The notes beneath the pieces were generated by a model. That model had not been told where the DNA came from and searched no databases. It saw only the letters and a program-made list of their open reading frames with translations. From the NCBI RefSeq assembly GCF_947493875.1, contig NZ_CANLSU010000003.1, forward strand, positions 434,001 to 498,000: DNA of 64,000 nt, in the 5' to 3' direction. Positions 42,974 through 51,633 of the stretch are shown one piece after another. This DNA comes from an uncultured Marinococcus sp. (GTDB lineage Bacteria; Bacillota; Bacilli; Bacillales; Marinococcaceae). Position 1 is the first letter of the stretch. Every line of letters starts with the position of its first letter. Made by a program: the position numbers and the translations under genes.

Positions 42974-45630
42974 GTGCGACACGTTCTTAACTGAAAAGGT
43001 TAAGCCCTGACCAACGGTCAGGAGAACTGCTATTTCGAGAAGTCAAATGACAGGGTAACGCCTGGAAGGGCTTCCTCTGATACTCCGACGTGCAAAAGCA
43101 TGAAGTAAGCATGCCTTTGTACGAAGCTCGGTAAAGACGGCTGAAAATGATCGTCAGATACCGAAAGGTATCTCGAAAGAGGCCCAGCGGTGGGCTTTAT
43201 CATTGATAGGCCGGGAGTCTACAACATGACTAGGGATAGAATCGGTTCCGTAAAACCATGGGTAGGAGGAACCTGACGAATCTCCGAAGGTACGGGTCGA
43301 GAACGATTACTATCCAGAAATGGATAGGCCACGGGCGTGGCGCTGACGTGGGTGAGTAAGAATAATTGTTATGAAAGTCCATATGCCGTTACAGGCGGCA
43401 TTCCCTCAGCAGGCTTAAAGGAGAGTCCTACGGTCATGGGCACAGATAGAAATAGCGGAACGTGGAAACCTGCTAACATGGAGGCCTTACTGCCGATGAT
43501 GTGGGTGAAGGAAAATCATAACCTTCGTTGACAGCAGGGAGAGCGATGGCACAGTACCGAAGAAGGAATGGAAACATTCTGGAGGGATAGCCATTAGTCT
43601 AACGATGATATCAACACCTTATTGAACAAGCTGTGCTAGGGACGGATAAGGTTCTTGTAGGACTAATAAAGGTTACCTCTGAAAGGAGTACCGACTTATT
43701 CAAAAAGTAGCAAAGCTTCGACACGCTGAATACTACGGCATGCAAGGAAATTTGGATGCCTTGTATCAGCAAAGTCACAATGGGGACCGATTTTATAAGC
43801 TCGTCGAGCTTATGAGCAAAGATGAAAATATTCGCTTGGCCTATCGTAATATCAAGAGAAATATGGGTAGCCTAACGGCAGGTGTTGATGGCAAAACCAT
43901 CCAAGACATTCAACAATTAACGATTGAGGAAGTCATAGAGCATATTCGATCCATGTTCCAGTGGTACAAGCCTCAAAAGGTTCGACGAACCTTCATTCCG
44001 AAACCAGATGGAAGCCGAAGGCCCTTGGGTATTCCAACGATTTGGGATCGATTGTTTCAACAGTGCATTCTTCAAGTATTGGAACCTGTGTGTGAAGCAA
44101 AATTTCATGGGCATAGCTATGGATTTCGACCGCATCGAAATACGCATCATGCCTTGGCTCGAATGAAATCCCTCGTTAATAGCAAAGGCAAAGGATTCCA
44201 TTATTGTATCGACATGGACATTCAAGGGTTCTTTGATCATGTACACCACGGGAAACTGTTGAAACAACTATGGAGCATGGGCATTCGAGATAAAACCTTG
44301 ATCGCTATCCTGTCTTCCCTGCTTAAAGCGGAAGTTCAAGGAGAGGGCATTCCCCGTCAAGGCACACCGCAAGGTGGCATTTTGAGCCCGTTACTTTCTA
44401 ATATCGCATTGAATGAATTGGATTGGTGGATTAGCGACCAATGGGAAACAATCGAAACCAGTTATTCGTACGCTGGTCGTTCAGAAAAGTATAAAGCGCT
44501 GAAGAAAACGAATTTAAAAGAGTGCTTTCTCGTTCGATATGCCGATGATTTCAAAATTATGTGCCGAGATTATCCGACAGCGGTGAAAATGTTTTATGCG
44601 ACGCGGGATTTTCTTCAAACTCGTCTGAAGTTGGATATCCATCCGGAAAAATCATTCATCGTTAATCTTCAGAAACACGCAAGTACGTTTTTAGGATTCT
44701 CGATCAAGGCACGAAAAAAGCGAAATCGGCATGTTGCTCATAGTCGAATGACAGCCAAAGCGAGAAAACAAGCCTATCAGAAACTAACGATGGCTGTAAA
44801 AGCGATGGCGCGCAAACAAACACCACAAGCGGCTTGGCAATATAACACTACCGTAATGGGTATCCAAAATTATTACTCGGCAGCAACCCATATTAATCGA
44901 GACTTAGACCATTTGAGTAACCATCTTACAAGAATGCTTTACAACCGATTGCGACGTGACTGGAAACGAGCGAGCAAACGTGAGTTGCCCCATCGATTAC
45001 AGCAACGATACCGAAGGTATCACCCCAAGTGGTACAAGTTGCAGGGCATTGTGCTCCTTCCAATCTATACGACGAAACATCAGTCCGCACGAAATTTCAC
45101 ACCAGCTATTTCTTCGTATACGAAACAAGGACGAGCACTCATTCATGATTCTCTGCAAGCTGTACCGGTGGAAGTATTACGTCATGTCCAACGCTTTTAT
45201 ATCCCTCACCGGACAATTGAATACAACGATAACCGCATTACTACCTTCATTGCGCAGTATGGAAGGTGTGCCATGACCGGTCTATCGTTAGGGCTTACTG
45301 GTTGGCATTGTCATCATAAGGTCCCGTTGGGACAGGGCGGCACCGATCGATTTGATAACCTTGTGATTATTCAAGAAGATATTCATCAAGCCCTTCATCA
45401 GGGAGATATAAAGCAAGCTCGAACCACGTTAGGTCACTATACCTTAAACAATCGGAAGAAGCAGCAATTTGATGACTGGCGAATATTGGCCGGGCATCAA
45501 CCGATCTTTCGCTCAACGAAATAACGATGTTGATATGGTTAGATGGAACGCCGTATGAGGGGAAACTCTCACGTACGGTGTGGAGTGGGGGAAAAGGTGG
45601 CGATCACGTCAAAGCCTTACCTATCACTAT
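42974..45630 (+). mobile_element. Group II intron
   Basis: About 2,657 bp. The 5' end GTGCGAC at 42974 is the canonical intron start. Some 760 nt of structured non-coding RNA (domains I-III) precede the RT gene. Domain V is at about 45549-45586: ACGCCGTA pairs with TACGGTGT around a GAG-GGGAAA-CTC arm, with a CGC catalytic triad instead of the commoner AGC. Domain VI follows and the intron ends ...CTATCACTAT at 45630. The element sits between SDR and DUF4256, in the same direction as DUF4256, and seems intact. The 3' boundary is by pattern memory. Confidence 0.85.
43740..45524 (+). CDS. ltrA: Group II intron reverse transcriptase/maturase
   Basis: At least 594 aa. RT domain with the catalytic RYADDFKIM (YADD), GTPQGGILSPLLSNI and HSYGFRPHRNTHHAL; maturase domain X; and a C-terminal HNH endonuclease (CAMTGL..WHCHHKVPLGQGGTDRFDNLVII). 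It splices the intron and makes its new copies. The true N-terminus likely begins upstream: the frame is open back to AAAGGAG at 43682-43688 and encodes ...KLRHAEYYG just before this ATG, like other LtrA proteins, but with no ATG/GTG/TTG, so an ATT or similar start near 43697 is possible. Confidence 0.93.
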   Translation: MQGNLDALYQQSHNGDRFYKLVELMSKDENIRLAYRNIKRNMGSLTAGVDGKTIQDIQQLTIEEVIEHIRSMFQWYKPQKVRRTFIPKPDGSRRPLGIPTIWDRLFQQCILQVLEPVCEAKFHGHSYGFRPHRNTHHALARMKSLVNSKGKGFHYCIDMDIQGFFDHVHHGKLLKQLWSMGIRDKTLIAILSSLLKAEVQGEGIPRQGTPQGGILSPLLSNIALNELDWWISDQWETIETSYSYAGRSEKYKALKKTNLKECFLVRYADDFKIMCRDYPTAVKMFYATRDFLQTRLKLDIHPEKSFIVNLQKHASTFLGFSIKARKKRNRHVAHSRMTAKARKQAYQKLTMAVKAMARKQTPQAAWQYNTTVMGIQNYYSAATHINRDLDHLSNHLTRMLYNRLRRDWKRASKRELPHRLQQRYRRYHPKWYKLQGIVLLPIYTTKHQSARNFTPAISSYTKQGRALIHDSLQAVPVEVLRHVQRFYIPHRTIEYNDNRITTFIAQYGRCAMTGLSLGLTGWHCHHKVPLGQGGTDRFDNLVIIQEDIHQALHQGDIKQARTTLGHYTLNNRKKQQFDDWRILAGHQPIFRSTK

Positions 45631-45667
45631 TAGACAAGCCCGTAAAGTCTTAAGGAGGGATTTCCCC

Positions 45668-46243
45668 ATGATGGAGAAAAACGATACATCTCCTCAGCTT
45701 ACTCCCGAACAGAAAAAAGCTATTCTGGCAATACTCGAAAACCGTTTCGAACAGCATATGCACCGCCATAAAGAGTTAGCATGGGCTTCTGTTCTGGAAA
45801 AGCTTGAGGGAGACAACGAAAAACTGTGGTCATTGAACGAAATGGAGTCGACCGGCGGAGAACCGGATGTGATTGGCTTAGACCGTGAAGAAAATAAATA
45901 TTTGTTCTGTGACTGCTCGGCCGAAAGCCCTAAGGGTCGCCGAAGCGTGTGCTATGACCGCGAAGCACTGGAAGCAAGAAAGAAATATAAGCCTGAAACA
46001 ACTGCTGTCGACATGGCTCAGGCTATGGGTGTCGAGATTTTAACCGAAGAGCAGTATCTCACTCTTCAACAGCTGGAAAAAATCGATACGAAAACGTCAA
46101 GCTGGATTCAGACGCCTGCGGATATAAGAAAACGGGGCGGCGCTTTGTTTGGCGACCACCGGTACGGCCGCACGTTCATCTACCATAACGGAGCCGAATC
46201 ATACTACGCCGCGAGAGGCTTCCGGGGCATACTGAAAGTATAA
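45668..46243 (+). CDS. DUF4256 family protein
   Basis: About 191 aa. I recognise the DUF4256 family by LEKLEGDNEKLWSLNEMESTGGEPDVIG, FCDCSAESPKGRRSVCYDREALEARKKYKP and HNGAESYYAARGFRG. Function unknown; conserved Cys, Asp and Glu residues hint at a metal site. AAGGAGGGATTTCCCC precedes the ATG. The intron has separated it from the upstream TATAAT. Confidence 0.85.
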   Translation: MMEKNDTSPQLTPEQKKAILAILENRFEQHMHRHKELAWASVLEKLEGDNEKLWSLNEMESTGGEPDVIGLDREENKYLFCDCSAESPKGRRSVCYDREALEARKKYKPETTAVDMAQAMGVEILTEEQYLTLQQLEKIDTKTSSWIQTPADIRKRGGALFGDHRYGRTFIYHNGAESYYAARGFRGILKV

Positions 46244-46247
46244 AACA

Positions 46248-47117
46248 CTATTTCAATTCTTCGGCGCTTCCTTTGATACGGGTATTTACGATTTGATTGC
46301 TGCGTACAAACGTTTCCGATTCAATCATGCTCGGCTTTCCCATAGCGACTCCCTGAACAATACGAAAGGTATTCCACCCTTCGTTTACTGGGGGCAAAAT
46401 CTTATGTGCCGTTAAATAGGCGCCTAAGGCCGAGGCAGCCACCCCGGTGGCCGGATCCTCCGGATAGCCGGCCCTTCGGGGAAACTGGCGTGCCTGCACG
46501 TATTTTTCGTGTTGTTGTGAAACAGCGAAAGGATAAAAGCCGGTCGTGTTAAATTCGTCACATAAATCCCAGAGATAATTAAAATCAGGCTGAAGCGCGT
46601 TCAACGTCTCTACTTTTTTTAAAGGGATCATTAATTTATAACGGGACGTCGAAACGGATTGAACCGGCCATTCTGCCAGTTCCTCTGTTTCAATATTCAG
46701 TGCCCTGCCTATTTCTTCTTTCGACGGAACGGTGGTCAGAAACCCGGGCGGGAACTGTTCGACACTTATCTCCAGCTTTGAATCATGCTTTTCCCATTTT
46801 ACATTTACAGGCCCAAGCATGGTCTCCACAATGACCGGGGAATGGCTAATGGCCCCTTTGTTCACTAAAACCGTGATGCTCCCTATGGTGGCATGAATGC
46901 ACATTTCCATCTCATGGGAGGGAACAAAAAAACGAAGCTTTAGATCACAGTCCGGGCGGGTGGAGGATATAACAAAGGCTGACTCATGTGCAAACTCCTT
47001 TGTCATCTGCTGCATTGTTTTTGTGGAAAGATGATCCGCGTCTAAAACGACAGGACACGGGTTACCTCCGCCCTTTTCCATAGAAAACACGGTGGTGTGT
47101 ACAACCTGATAGCTCAC
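46248..47117 (-). CDS. PhzF-family isomerase-like protein
   Basis: A 289-aa two-domain diaminopimelate-epimerase fold. The catalytic Glu45 stands in FAHESAFV and the second-domain signature YPEDPATGVAASALGAYL is present. Members outside phenazine producers have unknown substrates. A GTG start at 47117 follows GAGGGAG. It stands alone between DUF4256 (convergent) and the Rrf2/flavoprotein pair. Confidence 0.85.
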   Translation of the reverse strand: MSYQVVHTTVFSMEKGGGNPCPVVLDADHLSTKTMQQMTKEFAHESAFVISSTRPDCDLKLRFFVPSHEMEMCIHATIGSITVLVNKGAISHSPVIVETMLGPVNVKWEKHDSKLEISVEQFPPGFLTTVPSKEEIGRALNIETEELAEWPVQSVSTSRYKLMIPLKKVETLNALQPDFNYLWDLCDEFNTTGFYPFAVSQQHEKYVQARQFPRRAGYPEDPATGVAASALGAYLTAHKILPPVNEGWNTFRIVQGVAMGKPSMIESETFVRSNQIVNTRIKGSAEELK

Positions 47118-47186
47118 TTTTCTCCCTCATTTCGTTAGCTTTCAGGTTTATTATAGCACTCAGGAGGCAATTAACATCCGCCCCTT

Positions 47187-48095
47187 TTATGCTTCTTTAT
47201 TAAACGCCTCCTGAATTTGCCCCATCATCATGAATCTTGCAACCTCCCCTCCGTTCGCCGCTGCCGCTATCAGCTGGCTGCCAAAATTGTCCTTTGCTTC
47301 GCCGGCCACATACAGTCCTTTCACAGAGGTTTCTCCAAACTGACTGAGCACAAATCGATTGTTTTCATCCCGCTCCACGTCCAGATCGCTTAAAAATTCA
47401 TAGTTGGTGTTCCAGTGGACGTACGTAAAAGCACCCTCCACCTCTACCGTTTCTCCGTTGGTCATTCTAATCGCCTGCAGCTGTCCCTTCTCTCCAGACA
47501 TTTCGTCAATTTTCTCCAGATGATAAGGAATATTTTTATCTTCGAGTATCTTTTTATTTTCCTTCGTCAGGCTGGTGTGGCCGTCGGTGAATACTTCGAG
47601 TTGGTTTGTCCAGTTGGAGAGAAGCATAACCATGTGCATGACCAGCTCATTCGGATTGATAACGGCAAGCTTTTTGTCTCTCATTTCCCAACCGTCGCAC
47701 CACGGGCAGTAAAAGACGCTTTGCCCGTAATAGTGTTCGATATTTTTAATCGCTGGCAGCTGTTCGATTAATCCCGAGGCAACCAACACCTGCTTTGATT
47801 GAAACTGACCCGCTGGCGTTTGGACGATAAAGCCGTCATTATGCTGGTGTATTGCAGTCACTCTATCATTTAACAGCGTATTGCCCTCGTACTTCAACGC
47901 ATCTTCCCTGGCCCGCTTCCGGAACGTCTGCGGAGTCACTCTATCCTGGGTTAAATAGGAGTGCGTTTCATGCGTTACGATGTTTCTCGGCCTATCCTCA
48001 TCAATAATCAGCGCCCTTTTTAATCCTCTTCCAAAATAAAGCGCCGCACTTAATCCAGCCGGTCCTCCACCAATAATAATTACGTCATACATCAT
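47187..48095 (-). CDS. Thioredoxin-reductase-like FAD/NAD(P) oxidoreductase
   Basis: A 302-aa two-dinucleotide-fold flavoprotein: GGGPAGLSAALYFGRG at the N-terminus, a CPWC redox pair (FYCPWCDGW, near 135) where thioredoxin reductase has CATC, and the C-terminal VAGEAKDNFGSQLIAAAANGG FAD motif. A reductase for a small disulfide or peroxide pathway is likely. CAGGAAGGGG precedes the ATG. Downstream of the Rrf2 gene on the same strand, with a matching AGAT-N7-ATCT operator ahead of both. Confidence 0.85.
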   Translation of the reverse strand: MMYDVIIIGGGPAGLSAALYFGRGLKRALIIDEDRPRNIVTHETHSYLTQDRVTPQTFRKRAREDALKYEGNTLLNDRVTAIHQHNDGFIVQTPAGQFQSKQVLVASGLIEQLPAIKNIEHYYGQSVFYCPWCDGWEMRDKKLAVINPNELVMHMVMLLSNWTNQLEVFTDGHTSLTKENKKILEDKNIPYHLEKIDEMSGEKGQLQAIRMTNGETVEVEGAFTYVHWNTNYEFLSDLDVERDENNRFVLSQFGETSVKGLYVAGEAKDNFGSQLIAAAANGGEVARFMMMGQIQEAFNKEA

Positions 48096-48120
48096 TTTAA
48101 AACCCCTTCCTGTATATTAA

Positions 48121-48135
48121 AGATTCTTATTATCT
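48121..48135. promoter_or_regulatory. Rrf2-type operator 1
   Basis: AGATTCTTATTATCT: inverted AGAT/ATCT arms 7 bp apart, 26 bp before the flavoprotein start. The same architecture is found ahead of the Rrf2 gene. Confidence 0.55.
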
Positions 48136-48162
48136 ATAATTATAATAAAGCAAAAGGATCTG

Positions 48163-48549
48163 CTACACCGTTAAATCCTTCAGCCTTTTGTTTTTTAGCG
48201 TGCTGATTAAATTTTCCTGGGCTTCCATCATAGCCGCCTGAATTCTGCATTCCTCTCCGTGATCAAAGCTGTCTTCAAACAGCGTCTGCACGCCGTCGAT
48301 CGCAACCACAATATCGTACACGCTCACGTTTTCCCAGTTCTTCTGCAGCCTGTATCCGCCCTTGGCACCGCTCGTGGAGCTAATGTAATTCGCCTTTACG
48401 ATACGCGTTAATACTTTGGATAAGTACGTGGTAGAGACATTCAGTGCTAACGATAAATCCTGGACCGGGATTTTGGTTCTCTCCCCGTCACGATGAATCA
48501 TATACACCAGCGCATGCAGGGCGTAGTCGGTGGCTTTTGAAAATTTCAT
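48163..48549 (-). CDS. Rrf2-family transcriptional regulator
   Basis: A 128-aa winged-helix repressor: KFSKATDYALHALVYM, LALNVSTTYLSKVLTRIVKANYISSTSGAKGGYRL. It has one Cys (EECRIQ), not the three that hold an Fe-S cluster in IscR/NsrR, so it more likely senses by a thiol or a small ligand. The ATG at 48549 is preferred to a start six codons upstream. It probably represses itself and the flavoprotein. Confidence 0.87.
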   Translation of the reverse strand: MKFSKATDYALHALVYMIHRDGERTKIPVQDLSLALNVSTTYLSKVLTRIVKANYISSTSGAKGGYRLQKNWENVSVYDIVVAIDGVQTLFEDSFDHGEECRIQAAMMEAQENLISTLKNKRLKDLTV

Positions 48550-48571
48550 CCCGCTTTTCACTTCCAATTAT

Positions 48572-48586
48572 AGATATTATAAATCT
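48572..48586. promoter_or_regulatory. Rrf2-type operator 2
   Basis: AGATATTATAAATCT, with the same AGAT-N7-ATCT layout as operator 1, 23 bp before the Rrf2 start. Confidence 0.55.
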
Positions 48587-48635
48587 ATTATATACTCATA
48601 TAATGACGTACGCAAGCTTAAATACTAAAAAACCA

Positions 48636-48681
48636 AAATAAAAAGACTGATGATGGAGTCTGTTCTCCAGCACCAGTCTTT
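48636..48681 (-). terminator. Terminator of ohr
   Basis: AAAGACTG..TGGAG and CTCCA..CAGTCTTT form a stem with internal loops; a TTTTTATTTT tract follows on the minus strand. Confidence 0.75.
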
Positions 48682-48705
48682 ACACTACCTAATTCTTAAA
48701 AAAGT

Positions 48706-49122
48706 TTAAGCTACTGTCACGTCCACTTCAATGTTTCCGCGTGTCGCTTTCGAATACGGGCAGTTCTCGTGGGCGCCTTCGGCAAGCTCTTTCGCCTGCT
48801 CCTCCGAAACGCCTTCCACATGAACCGCAAGCTTCACGGCCAGGCCGAATCCGCCTCCGTCATCCTTGCCGATGGAGACGTTGGCAGTAATTTCTGTATG
48901 ATCCGGCTTGATTTTTTTCTGACGGGCGACCATGTTCAGGGCGCTTTCAAAGCACGCCGCATAGCCGGCGGCGAAAAGCTGCTCCGGGTTTGTTCCCTCT
49001 TCGCCGCTGCCTCCGAGCTCTTTCGGCGTACGAACGTCAAGGTTTAGGTTACCATCCTCTGAAGTGACACGGCCGTCGCGTCCTCCGACAGCGGTAGCGG
49101 TTGTAGTATAAAGTGGCTGCAT
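48706..49122 (-). CDS. ohr: Organic hydroperoxide resistance protein Ohr
   Basis: A 138-aa OsmC-fold thiol peroxidase that reduces organic peroxides. The two redox Cys are in AACFESAL and ENCPYSKAT, both in family context. The ATG at 49122 follows AAAGGAGAG, one base after the ohrR stop, so ohrR and ohr are one operon; the longer upstream frame inside ohrR is not the start. Confidence 0.93.
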   Translation of the reverse strand: MQPLYTTTATAVGGRDGRVTSEDGNLNLDVRTPKELGGSGEEGTNPEQLFAAGYAACFESALNMVARQKKIKPDHTEITANVSIGKDDGGGFGLAVKLAVHVEGVSEEQAKELAEGAHENCPYSKATRGNIEVDVTVA

Positions 49123-49123
49123 G

Positions 49124-49564
49124 TTAATTCTCTCCTTTTTGAATATGTTCTGTAATTTGGTGCAGCTGACGAAGCAGCTGCTTCGCGCCTTCCTCATCAA
49201 TCCCCAGGCGGCTGCCAAGACGCTCAGGCAGACACGCTGCATCGCGCTTTAACAGGCGTCCCTGTTCGGTAAGATGAACCAGCACGATTCGTTCATCCTC
49301 CGTAGAGCGCTTCCTTGTGACCAGACCCGCGCCCTCCATCCGTTTCACCATCGGGGTCAGCGTCCCGGAATCGAGATACAGCTTTTCGCCAATGGCTTTG
49401 ACGGACTGATGGTCCTCCTCCCACAGCACAAGCATCATCAGGTACTGCGAGAAGGTGAGCCCGAGCGGATCCAGCTCTTCGCGATACATTTTCGATATTT
49501 CCTTGGAGCAGGCATAAACAGCAAAGCATAACTGGTGATCAAGCGATAATGGTGAATCATTCAT
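49124..49564 (-). CDS. ohrR: MarR-family organic peroxide sensor OhrR
   Basis: A 146-aa repressor. The reactive Cys13 is in LDHQLCFAVY, matching Cys15 of B. subtilis OhrR; the winged helix is SVKAIGEKLYLDSGTLTPMVKRMEGAGLVTRKRS..DERIV. A second Cys (YACSK) six residues later may form an intramolecular disulfide. Peroxide oxidation would release DNA and induce ohr. The ATG at 49564 is preferred to one at 49576 that abuts AAAGG. Confidence 0.9.
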   Translation of the reverse strand: MNDSPLSLDHQLCFAVYACSKEISKMYREELDPLGLTFSQYLMMLVLWEEDHQSVKAIGEKLYLDSGTLTPMVKRMEGAGLVTRKRSTEDERIVLVHLTEQGRLLKRDAACLPERLGSRLGIDEEGAKQLLRQLHQITEHIQKGEN

Positions 49565-49588
49565 GCGGATGGCCATCCTTTATTTTTA

Positions 49589-49616
49589 ATTGTGCACAAT
49601 CAAATAGTACACAATA
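49589..49616. promoter_or_regulatory. OhrR operator candidate
   Basis: ATTGTGCACAAT (49589-49600), a perfect palindrome, plus an inverted half-site GTACACAAT (49608-49616), 25 bp before ohrR. Related to the B. subtilis TACAATTnAATTGTA operator by the inverted ATTGT arms. Confidence 0.55.
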
Positions 49617-49625
49617 TTATATTAA

Positions 49626-49642
49626 AGCACAAATAATGTGCT
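49626..49642. promoter_or_regulatory. Inverted repeat AGCACA-N5-TGTGCT
   Basis: A perfect 6+6 inverted repeat between ohrR and the divergent oxidoreductase gene at 49756. Possibly a second regulator site for either gene. Confidence 0.35.
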
Positions 49643-49755
49643 CATATGATATTTCACTCAATCAGGCTCTTATCCCTTTAGTTTTTTGGGAAAAGATTAA
49701 GAGTTAAGCATATACGTGAGCGATTATAAAGAACGTAACCGTAAAGGAGGAAAAC

Positions 49756-51348
49756 ATGAAATATGACATAGTTGTCATCGGCGCCGGCCATAACGGCCTC
49801 ACCGCTGCTATTCAGCTCGCCAAGCAGGGTAAGAAAGTACTGGTGCTGGAGAAGGAAACCCGCCCCGGAGGAGCTGCTAAATCTGGTGAAGTAGCCGCTC
49901 CGGGCTTTATTCATGATTTATTTTCCATGAACATCAGCTTGTTTTTAAAATCCCGGTTTTATTCGGAAAATCAGCGGGAGCTCGAGGCAAATGGCTTCTC
50001 CCCTGTCTACGGGCCCCACCCGTACGCAAGCGTTTTTCCCGACGGGCACGGACTCGCCATTAACAAGGACCCGGCCAAAACGCACCGCAATATCGCCAGC
50101 TATTCCGCCGCTGACGCAGAGACCTGGAAGGATTTTGATGCCTTATACGACCGTGTTTCTCCTTATTTATATAAACTGATGCACCGGGAGCTTCCCTCGC
50201 TCCATGCCGGCCTTATCGTATTCAGGGCGCTGCTTGATTTAAAAATTAAATCTGCCCTGGAGGTCTCCAGTCAGCTCGCCAAGTCCCCTCGGCAATTCGT
50301 CGATTCATGGTTTGAAAATGATAAAGTAAAATCACTGGTCGTACCGTGGGGCTATCAATTGGACTACGCCCCGGATGTCAGCGGCGGGGCTGCCTTTCCA
50401 TTAATGGAAGCCATAGGACACTACCGGGAGGGGGTTCCGTTTGCCCGCGGCGGCATCCAAACGATGATCCAGGCGATGGTAACGATGCTCGAAGCAAGAG
50501 GCGGCGAGCTGCAAACCGGCACCTGGGTGAAGGAAGTATACGTTAAGGACGGCGAAGCCAAAGGAGTGATTCTGGACGACGGCACGTATATAGAAGCCGG
50601 GGACGTCATTGCCACCGCTACGCCTACCCAGATCGTTGATCATTTAGTCGATACGGCCCACCTGCCTGCTTCCTTCGTCACTAAGGCAAACAATTACCAG
50701 TACGGGCCGAAAACGATGGTGATCCATCTGGCGCTGGACGAGCCGCTCCAGTGGACGGCCGGGGAGGAAATCGGGCAATCTGCTTATGTTCACATAGCGC
50801 CTTATGTAAAAGACCTCGCCCGCACTCATACCCAGGCATTGAATGAGACGCTTCCGGACAGCCCCCTGCTGATCGTTGGCCAGGCTAGCGCCGTTGATCC
50901 AAGCAGAGCGCCGGAAGGAAAAGCGGCTGTATGGATCATGGTTCGCTCCCTTCCCGCTCATCCTAAGTACGACGCGCTAAACGAGATTGAGCCGGGTCCC
51001 TGGTCCTCCATCAAGGAACAATACGCCGACCGGATCATCGATAAACTGGAAGAATACGCTCCCGGGGTGAAGGATACGATAGCAGGTCGGCACGTCTTTT
51101 CCCCGGAGGATCTGCCCCAGGAGGATCCGAATCTTGTCGAAGGCGACCATATGGCCGGAAGCCACCAGCTGTTTCAGCATTTTCTATTCCGCCCCTTCGT
51201 CGGCCACTCCCGCTATCAAACACCGATTAGCCATTTTTATATGATCGGGGCGTCCACCTGGCCCGGCGGAGGGTTAAATGCAGGATCTGGATATTTATTA
51301 GCGGAAAAGCTAAAAAGCAAATCCTTTTTTAAATTTTCGCCTTTGTGA
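49756..51348 (+). CDS. PYROXD2/phytoene-desaturase-like oxidoreductase
   Basis: A 530-aa FAD protein. GAGHNGLTAAIQLAKQGKKVLVLEKETRPGGAAK is the FAD loop of the CrtI/PYROXD2 superfamily; TWPGGGLNAGSGYLLAEKL is the C-terminal FAD motif. It lacks a membrane segment. It differs clearly from the carotenoid enzyme at 34357, so it may act on another polyene or lipid. AAAGGAGGA precedes the ATG. It is alone and divergent from ohrR. Confidence 0.82.
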   Translation: MKYDIVVIGAGHNGLTAAIQLAKQGKKVLVLEKETRPGGAAKSGEVAAPGFIHDLFSMNISLFLKSRFYSENQRELEANGFSPVYGPHPYASVFPDGHGLAINKDPAKTHRNIASYSAADAETWKDFDALYDRVSPYLYKLMHRELPSLHAGLIVFRALLDLKIKSALEVSSQLAKSPRQFVDSWFENDKVKSLVVPWGYQLDYAPDVSGGAAFPLMEAIGHYREGVPFARGGIQTMIQAMVTMLEARGGELQTGTWVKEVYVKDGEAKGVILDDGTYIEAGDVIATATPTQIVDHLVDTAHLPASFVTKANNYQYGPKTMVIHLALDEPLQWTAGEEIGQSAYVHIAPYVKDLARTHTQALNETLPDSPLLIVGQASAVDPSRAPEGKAAVWIMVRSLPAHPKYDALNEIEPGPWSSIKEQYADRIIDKLEEYAPGVKDTIAGRHVFSPEDLPQEDPNLVEGDHMAGSHQLFQHFLFRPFVGHSRYQTPISHFYMIGASTWPGGGLNAGSGYLLAEKLKSKSFFKFSPL

Positions 51349-51633
51349 TTGGACTAATAGGCGTTTAATATTAATTACATCGTTAATACTAGAACGTTTC
51401 TTTATATACAGAGAGATGGGAAAAGGAGAATATAATTGGTAAGCTTTCAATTTCCTCAGTGATTCTTCCTTTTTCTTGTCTCGTCCCTTTTTCAAGAAGA
51501 AGATCTCTCATCAATTCCTCAGTCTAGCCAGTATGAAAATTTGCTATAAATGGAGATGTCTTTTACTTTGTGCATTGCACCAATCTACCATTATAATGAG
51601 AGTACTTAGTGATAATTAGTGGAGGTCGACATT
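51349..51633. other. Intergenic region ahead of the LacI gene
   Basis: 285 bp of AT-rich sequence without a convincing gene. TTGTGC-18-TATAAT ending at 51596 is a fair promoter for the LacI gene. The rest holds scattered T and A tracts and no recognisable element. The drop in GC begins here. Confidence 0.4.

Noticed and set aside
43337-43531. 64-codon open frame upstream of the intron RT gene
   Set aside because: It lies in the structured RNA part of the group II intron, has no ribosome site and no protein-like composition.
51310-51495. 61-codon minus-strand frame near the PYROXD2-like gene
   Set aside because: Overlaps a well-supported gene, lacks a ribosome site and ends in AT-rich noise.
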